The position numbers were made by a program, and so were the translations under genes. From positions 1 to 64,000 of the forward strand of contig JARKIF010000074.1 in assembly GCA_029378245.1 (NCBI GenBank): DNA of 64,000 nucleotides, in the 5' to 3' direction. This stretch comes from Roridomyces roridus. Its lineage: Eukaryota > Basidiomycota > Agaricomycetes > Agaricales > Mycenaceae. Shown in pieces: positions 57,130 through 64,000 of the stretch (position 1 is the stretch's first letter; each line of letters opens with the position of its first letter). Below the pieces are notes generated by a model. It was given only the letters and a program-made list of their open reading frames with translations, did no database searches and was not told the origin of the DNA.

Positions 57130-59527
57130 ATGGAATCACCCCGACATGACCCTGAATCCGTGGACGCTGAACATACACATGACCTGCCCCCCACGAGGAC
57201 AGATACCGCCACGTCGGCGACGCAGCCAACGCTACGTGAGCGAAAGCTCAGGAATAACACAAGGACAGAGTCCGCAGACACCGGAGGCTTACCTCGGCGG
57301 CAGTCATTCAATCTGAGACGGGCCGTGACAACACTATTGAAGCCCTCAAGGACGCTGGGGAAATCCCCGGGCGTCTTCCAGTCCATCAAGTCAATTATTC
57401 TCGCCTCGTGTATGTAACCTTGCCTACCCTGTTCATGGAGGCTGATTTTTGTGTCGTCAGGGCTGAACCTGCTGCTCGTATTTATACCAATTTCGGTGCG
57501 TGTGCAATGCGCGGTGGTATAATCATCTGTTTAACTTGCGCAGTGGGCGTTCAATTTCGCGGATAAAGAACAACATACCCTTGTTTTCGTTTGTAAATAT
57601 TTCCGTTGGAAGATTGCCACCCGAGCTTATGAACCCGTAGTCTCTTTCTTGGCCATTATACCCCTTGCAAAGGTTTGCTATTCTACTTGACTCGGGATTC
57701 TTTCCAACGTCTATTCAGCTCCTTGCTTTCGCTACCGATGAATTGTCTCTACGTGTCGGCCAAACACTCGCTGGACTACTCAATGCGACCCTCGTAAGCA
57801 TTTCCTCCTTCATTCTCTTTGAACATTTGACTATAACTCCATACAGGGAAATGCGTGAGCTTTATTTTTGCATCTTCCCTTCTTGGGCTCACTGTCGATT
57901 TCAGCGTCGAACTTATTGTAGCCGTACGTGTGATCTCTCGATCACGACTGAGCGTGTTTAATTCGGCTTTCCAGATAATTGCTTTAACGAAATGTCAACT
58001 GACGATCGTCCAATCCTCATGTAAGTGACTTGTGTTTTGCATTAACTCGGCTTGAACGGAAATTTAGTGATTGGTTCAATTCTGAGCAACCTGTTGCTCG
58101 TGCTGGGAATGTGTTTCTTTGCGGGCGGAATCAAGTTTTCTGAACAGGGATTCGGTGCCAGTGCGTGTCCAATATCTCAAGCACAGCACACAAGTATTTA
58201 TACGTTGCATCCAGGTGCTACGCAACTCAACTCGTCTCTGTTGACGATCAGCGTCATCACTTTCCTTCTGCCCGCGGCATACCGTTTCTCTGTTGCATCG
58301 TCCTCTTCGGGCAACCAGCCGTCTCCGGATCAAGGACGCAAGATCTTGGATTTTTCGCACGGAACAGCTATAATCATGCTTTTCAGCAAGTTCCTCACTC
58401 GAACCATTGTTTCTGATGACTGATTATCGTTGCGTAGTCTACGGTTCTTACCTGTTCTTCCAACTCTACTCGCATGCGACGATGTACGGCGACCAAAGCG
58501 GGGATATCACCAAATCGACTCAGTACGGGCCAACGAAAAACAAGTATTTGAAAAAACTTAGACACGTCAACGGGGTCAACGGGGAAAAACCCATGGCCAA
58601 TGGCACGGCTACTACGTCGCCTACTGCCACCACGACGCAGCAGACCGTGAGCACGACGACGGACGTCGAGCATGGGCTTCCAGAGCAAAAAGAAGAGGAG
58701 GAAACACTTCAACTCAGTTTGGGTGTGACTCTGGGGTTGTTGATAGTTGTCACCGTCGTGAGTTTTTCTTTTGCTCGCCGTTTGTTTACTGCTGACTACT
58801 GTAGATTGTTGCTGTCACGGCCGAATGGCTCGTCGACTCTATCGATGGCCTCGTCGAATCGCATCCAGCCATCAACAAGGAATTCGTTGGCATTATTTTA
58901 TTGCCTATTGTCGGGAATGCTGCCGGTCAGTTTGTTCATTTGGATTCATCGAGTGTTGTTGAAAATGTTTGAACAACAGAGCACGTGACCGCTGTCTCTG
59001 TCTCTGTAAAGGACAAACTTACTCTGAGTCTCGGTGTTGCCGTTGGATCGAGCATCGTGAGTTCCTCTTTCCATGTGATTCAGTCCCTCATTCTGCATTG
59101 TAGCAAATTGCTCTATTCGTGATTCCGTGAGTTCTTTATTACCGGCTAGATGAACGAACCTAATTATCTTTGCAGCTTCATCGTTACCCTTGGTTGGATT
59201 CTCGGAAAGCCACTCACCATGCTCTTCGACCCTTTTGAATCTGTTGCCGTTTTCCTATCCGTCCTCACCGTCAACTACGTCGTGCAAGATGGGAAATCCA
59301 ACTGGTTGGTTGTCTTTTATAAACAGACGCTGTAACACTCGCTCACCTTTCTTCGCCGTGTGTTAGGCTGGAAGGATTCATCCTCATGGGTACGCTTCTT
59401 TATTTTCAGCAAGACCCTCAATGTTCATCTGAACTTTATAGCTTTATATTTGATCCTGGCGCTGACCTTTTGGTACTACCCCGGAGCTTCGGAGGAGTTT
59501 ACAAACTTCCTTCCTTTGTGCAATTAG
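57130..59527 (+). CDS. VCX1: Vacuolar Ca2+/H+ exchanger (CaCA family) with microexons
   Basis: Membrane antiporter that loads calcium into the vacuole. The N-terminus is basic and hydrophilic (MESPRHDPESVDAEHTHDLP). Helices begin at WLNLLLVFIPIS. The first alpha repeat is ATDELSLRVGQTLAGLLNAT, then GNAVELIVAIIALTKCQLTI, QSSLIGSILSNLLLVLGM. The central loop is acidic (HGLPEQKEEEETLQLSLG). The second alpha repeat reads IILLPIVGNAAEHVTAVSVS, VKDKLTLSLGVAVGSSIQIA. The end is LTFWYYPGASEEFTNFLP with TAG at 59525-59527. More than ten introns occur, including an 8-nt exon (57847-57854) and a 19-nt exon (57905-57923) that together encode the GNAVELIVA core. All joins tested keep frame. A 68-bp spaced repeat lies just after the gene. 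Confidence 0.88.
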
Positions 59528-59904
59528 TTCGCCGGCCGCTTCCTCGTTTCCCTCTCAATTACACCTTTCACTACCATTTCCAAGACGCCGAGAGATAATG
59601 TCGTAATGTTGAATGTTTATGAATATACACGCGGTGCTTTGGCATTTCCAAGACGCCGAACGGTGTTGTAGTAATATTGAATGTTTATGAATACACGCAC
59701 GGACAGTTTCGGGGAGACGGTGGATGCTGTGTGGCACTTCTTCTTTCGTCGAGACCCGACTGGGCCTTTTGCCGAATGTGGTGATGAACTTCCATCAAAG
59801 TTACGAGATCAGTCCGCTTTGTCTAGTCCCCGCCATGGACGCTTCCGAAATTATTTGCCTGGGTATATATATACCATTCATGTTGCCGCACAGTGCCACG
59901 AAAC
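59528..59904. other. Spacer between exchanger and cyclin genes
   Basis: 377 bp holding the repeat annotated below and, near 59861, an ATATATATA-like stretch that may serve as promoter for the cyclin. Confidence 0.4.
59575..59705 (+). repeat. Tandem imperfect 68-bp direct repeat
   Basis: The motif CATTTCCAAGACGCCGA ... GAATGTTTATGAATA begins at 59575 and again at 59643. The halves differ by several substitutions and a short indel. Confidence 0.8.
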
Positions 59905-60834
59905 ATGCTCCCCCACATATCCTCTGTCGACTCTTCGCCACCGAGACCGACTTGCTATCCGAAAACCACCAGAAACGCCGCTACGTCTCTTCCCCTCAGG
60001 CTCTCAAGAGGTCTCATTGGCAAGTCCTTTCAAAGACGCACTATATTCGAGACTTGAACTTGCACAGATTACGTCGTCGACTGCGTTTCAGAGACCGTCG
60101 ACCACGCACTTTCCGAAGACAACCTGAGGTTGTCACGGCGCGGGCGTTGTGCTCCCGGTACCTCGCACCAGAAACTCACCGCCTTTGTCTCCTTCGTCCT
60201 GTCCAAAGCCTGCATCACGCCGGCCATCCTCCTCACCTCGCTCGTGTATATCGTCCGCCTCCGGTCCCACCTGCTCATCCTGCTCGAACAAAGAGCTCCA
60301 GAGCGCGTATTCCTCGGTGCTCTTGCCGTCGCGTCAAAGTACACGCAAGACTCGAGTCTAAAAAACACGCATTGGGCGAGGTTTTCCGGAGGCGTGTTCA
60401 ATGCACGCGACGTGGGGCTTATCGAGCGCGAGGTGCTTGCTGTTCTGGATTGGGATTTGCGGGTGCGGGAGGGAGATCTGTTTGCTCATCGAGAAGGCCT
60501 TCTGCGCTCGACGGCTTCTTCTTCATCCCCCGCCCGTCCTGAGCCTCTCTCGAGCAACAAGCGGCGTCGCGACGAACCTAGCACACCCGTCCCCGTCGAC
60601 GGTATTCCCGAGCTAGACCCATCGAGTCCGCTCAGCAGCGCTGGCAGCACCTCCTCCCCGCGCACCCCCGTTTGGCAGCATCAGATTCACTCTGCTACGC
60701 CGCCTTCTTTCCCCACCTCACCCTCGACTCCGGGCTGTCTATCATTAAGCGGAGACAACAGCCCCGTCTTGGAACTCGATAAACAGCCGGACGGCTTCCA
60801 TTCGATTCCCCGTCAACGGAGGAGGTTACGCTAA
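59905..60834 (+). CDS. Pcl/Pho80-type cyclin
   Basis: Two exons (59905-60010 and 60068-60834) give 290 residues in frame. The cyclin box reads DYVVDCVSETVDHALSED, KLTAFVSFVLSKACITPAIL, LTSLVYIVRLRSHLLILLEQ, RVFLGALAVASKYTQDSSLK, NTHWARFSGGVFNARDVGLI and EREVLAVLDWDLRVREGDL. These are characteristic of Pho85-associated cyclins (the L-A-S-K-Y...N-x-x-W block and L-D-W-D-L). The C-terminal 120 residues are Ser/Pro-rich with several S/T-P sites. The alternative N-terminus in another frame would need a frameshift. The join at 60010/60068 restores the typical YVVDCV start of the box, though the first exon is poorly constrained. It is probably a regulator of phosphate, polarity or cell-cycle kinase activity. 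Confidence 0.75.
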
Positions 60835-63800
60835 TGTCCTTCAAACGGCATTCCTAGCACCGCACCTGATTCGCCGGGCTGCAACCGCGGCTTCCGGCAA
60901 CCACATTGTGTGCGTGAAACTCTTCCTTCGGGTTCTTTGCATGGGTATCAGGAACGGCGCCATTCAAATCATCAGCCGCCACTATTGTAGGTATTCATAG
61001 TCCGTACGCTATCTATGTCTTTATTATGGGTAATTCAAGGGGTCATTTGGTTACATGAATATTCAAGACGTCCAACTTGAAGCCTCAAAGTGCAATGTCC
61101 CGACGCGTTTGAAAAGAACACTGAGGCGAGCAAACCGCAGTGCAGCCGATTGGGATCCGAAAGTCCGTCTTTCGCCCACGTTCCGGAGGCGATTCAATGG
61201 AAGCCAAGAAAAAGGAAACCGAAGACCGGGTTCACGCGAGGCGCAACTGCCGGTGTGTACACCGTACAGCAAATTTGCATGCAAATCAGTCACCGAGGCA
61301 TCCGTTCAAGAGGCCGGCCGAGCTATCAAGGGACTTTGGAACCATGCGCGCTGCTGGCAGCGGCTGACGGTTGTGAAGGATTTAATTTCCTCAGGGTCAC
61401 TTGTTTTTTAGAAAGCCGGTTTGCGGGCGAGTTCATCAGGACTCTGCCCTGGGCCCGCGGTTGCAGGGTGGTTATGGAAATCGGCCCTGGGCTCGGCGGA
61501 GGTTTTCTCGTTGTCTGCAAGGTGAGCGGTGAGAGCAAGTCGTGTATGTACGTGTCCAAATGGTCAATCACACAAACACAGACCAACACGGAGCATTCTC
61601 TTCCTGCCCATCATGCTGTTGAACACTTTTCTGACTCTGTCCCCACGACGTCTCGGCCGGAATCCTGGGTAGGCTTTGCTGCAAATGATAAACCTGTCAG
61701 GACCGGTGCACATTGCGACTTCTCGGCGTATCTCGATTCCGACTCTCGAATTGCAGTGTCCCCCGGCCATCCAACTTACACCAGTACTACTCGACCAGAT
61801 GCACAGCAGGAAGCTGTAAGCTATCAATTAACAACCAACAAAAAGTAATGTAGAGTAACCGGAGACAATTTAAACTGCCAAGGGAGAATTTCGAACTTCT
61901 ACTTTGCTCATGATCGCCGTCCCTGTGGCTGAGGGTGGTGGTGATCCTGCCCCTGCTGCAGCCACCGCCGCCGCCGCCTCAAGTTCCGCCGCAGGGTGCC
62001 GTTAACGATTGCATATGCCTGGCTTTGGAGGGTCCCAAGTTGGCTCGAAATGTTGTAATCCTTCGTCGAGCTACCAAAATCCAGTTAGCATCATCGAAGA
62101 GTCGTTGGTAGTGCCGATCTGCTGAGCCATGATAACATCTGCTTGATGGACAGGCTCAGAGTGAGCTTGTCGGAGACGTAGGAGTTTCCTGAGGAGACGG
62201 CGTGATAGCCTTGCGATAAGACTCCGCTCGCGACGCTCGCTATTCTATTCGCGCAGATGTATAATCAGAGCGTTGCAGCGTGTTCTGTGGAAGTCAACTC
62301 ACAAAGTCGCTACTGTGGTCGTTCCAGTCATTGCACTCGTAGCGAGTTTGGTTTCGCTGGTGGGCTTTTAGGGTGATAAGCGGAGCGCTGGTTTGTTCAG
62401 ATTCAAGAGTCGGTAGAAGCAGTATTCATTGATATGTTCTTGGTTCGCTTCTTTCAACAGTGTCTAACGCGGGGTTTTGAAAGAGTCTCTTGAACAGTGC
62501 CTGTTGGATGTCGGGCTCCGAAGCTACCGGGTCCGTCCCACTCGAGTCCCAGTTTTGTCGCACCAAAGATAGCGTTGAAATAAGAGAGACTTTATTAACC
62601 AAGTCTTCTAAGATGCAGAGTCTCGACGCCGACCCCACCCAAAGATGCGAGCCGCAAGAAAAAATCGAAGTGATCGCACGCTCCGAGAGTCCCGGAAGCC
62701 TTGTTGACTTGTCAAAAATAACCGTGGTCTGGACTTTGAACTGCGGTAAACCCGGACCCACGAGCTGCGACGCGGTGAAAGTACACCGTGAGGCCTGAAG
62801 CTGGCTCGATTGCTCAGCAATACGGATGCAGCGGACTCTAGCAGATATTGCGCGGGAACCGGATCTTGGGATTTGCTGCGAATCCACTGGTCATACGTGC
62901 TGCCGGGAATCGCCTTGCCCGAAATGCTCATGTATGCTGGCAACGGCTGACGGTGTTCTTCAGGGTCAAATGTTTTTTGGAAGGCCGGGCACAGGCGAGC
63001 CAAAGTCCGCCCTAAGCGTCCTTGATGCAGGGTAGGGATCCGGATGGACAGGTTCAAGATTGTCGGTGGCTCGTGGCTGAAGTTGGTCGCCAGTGCAAGG
63101 CGGGTGGAAGGTGAGAGCAAGGTGCAAGCATCACCATCAATTGATCGCGGAACAACGCCAACCATTCCTCTTCCTGACCATCATGCTGTTTGTGAACATC
63201 GAACGCCACTGTCTCAGACTCCCCACACGGCCTTGAACATTCCGGATTCCGTGACCTTGTTTCAGAACTTCAAGTCGTGTCGTTAACGAAGAACAGCGCC
63301 GGCAATGGATCTTTCAGATTCTCTCACGCAAAACCAAGGCCACGGTTTGTCAGAACCGGATGCACTTGAAGCTGCTCCCCATCACGAGCTACCTCAGACT
63401 CCCCACGATGCCTCATTCACTGCGAAGTGGAATTTTCAACTTGAAGCTTACGGTCTGCTTACCCAGGTAGCGGTAACTGTGCACCCATCGTGCACTGCAT
63501 TATTTGCTCAAAATACTAACTACTCAAATTGTTGCCGGCCTCAGCGTAGGTTCTCTCACATAAACCGTGGGAGCACTCTTCTTCGTCGCGGCCGCGGCCA
63601 TCATGTAGCTTATCGTAATATCAACGACGATCAGCGGCAGTGGATCCTCGAGATTGGCTCCCGCAAAATTCACACCTCCCTTCTGTCACTTATAAGCATA
63701 AGCTCACACCCTCCTCAAAATGAGCAGGAAGCTCTTGCCATGGTAGCCTTCGACAATGCCTTCGACTTGTATGACTTTCAAGTCGTGTCCGTGAGTGCCA

Positions 63801-64000
63801 ATCATCGATCATCTCCTTCACCACCATGTTCTAAGATTCTCCAGTACGCAGACGGTGAGTGCGCCCTTTTGGATGAAACAGAGCCCAGAGCTCTGAATTG
63901 TGTACAGTAGCTTTCATTTGTCTGCTGGTTTGTTGCGACCCCGACTCTCGGTTTCACGCAACTCATTTCTTGCCAGGTCTACGACACGCTTTTGCAAATC
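60835..64000. other. Right end: diverged repeats, no supported gene
   Basis: About 3.2 kb. Two segments, roughly 61350-61640 and 62934-63240, align imperfectly (shared CGGCTGACGG, CAGGGTCA.TTGTTTTTT.GAA, CTTCCTG.CCATCATGCTGTT). A second pair is 63286-63312 and 63621-63650 (CGGCA.TGGATC.T..AGATT). A longer plus-strand frame at 63305-63910 overlaps the latter pair but shows no domain I recognise. A GCC/GCT-rich patch is at 61945-61995. Confidence 0.4.

Noticed and set aside
60068..60130. An alternative N-terminus for the cyclin in a different frame reaching back to about 59681.
   Set aside because: It needs a frameshift at the cyclin box, whereas the 60010/60068 splice joins in frame without one.

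Overview
The window reads as nuclear DNA of a filamentous basidiomycete, most likely an Agaricomycete (mushroom-forming fungus). Nearly every gene is split by introns of about 43-60 nt with GT...AG ends and CTNA-type branch sites. The gene families are typical of that class: mushroom-type F-box proteins, a group III hybrid histidine kinase, an eIF2D/Tma64 homologue, a GH5 exo-beta-1,3-glucanase, a Sur7/PalI protein, a Pho80-type cyclin and a fungal flavin halogenase. I see no rRNA, tRNA, CRISPR array or prokaryotic operon.

Layout. 1-4660 (minus strand): a protein kinase with stops in its conserved frame, an LSB5-like GAT-domain gene that has lost its VHS domain, and an orphan Spa2-type C-terminal exon. 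5190-8810: an F-box/leucine-rich protein, the mitochondrial ATPase inhibitor and a single-exon F-box protein. 9059-16505: one very large hybrid histidine kinase with about fifteen HAMP repeats. 17556-21614: two F-box genes with a degenerate third between them. 21615-24060: gene-poor DNA with a perfect 45-bp direct repeat. 24105-29441: a VIT/vWA gene, a caspase-like gene 33 bp behind it, and a broken tandem copy of the latter. 29561-31861: fimbrin. 32916-35059: flavin-dependent halogenase. 35297-37266: secreted low-complexity protein.

37860-42457 holds a duplicated segment with two copies of a single-pass membrane protein gene; the second copy is frameshifted, and filler DNA separates the copies. 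After it come a kelch protein (42429-43841), eIF2D (45808-47806), a GH5 glucanase (47908-49744), a GNAT acetyltransferase (49907-50718), a proline-rich protein (51201-51875), an O-methyltransferase pseudogene (52788-54460), a Sur7/PalI protein (55323-56307), a vacuolar Ca2+/H+ exchanger with an 8-nt microexon (57130-59527) and a Pcl/Pho80-type cyclin (59905-60834). The last 3 kb hold diverged repeats and no gene I can support.

Housekeeping genes (fimbrin, eIF2D, ATPase inhibitor, exchanger, histidine kinase) look intact. The accessory genes around them (F-box, caspase-like, membrane ectodomain, kinase, O-methyltransferase) show duplication followed by decay. The two strongest leads are the histidine kinase, whose HAMP array was enlarged by duplication of an exactly 276-nt phase-0 exon, and the VIT/vWA plus caspase-like gene pair, in which the expected catalytic histidine is replaced in both caspase-like copies.
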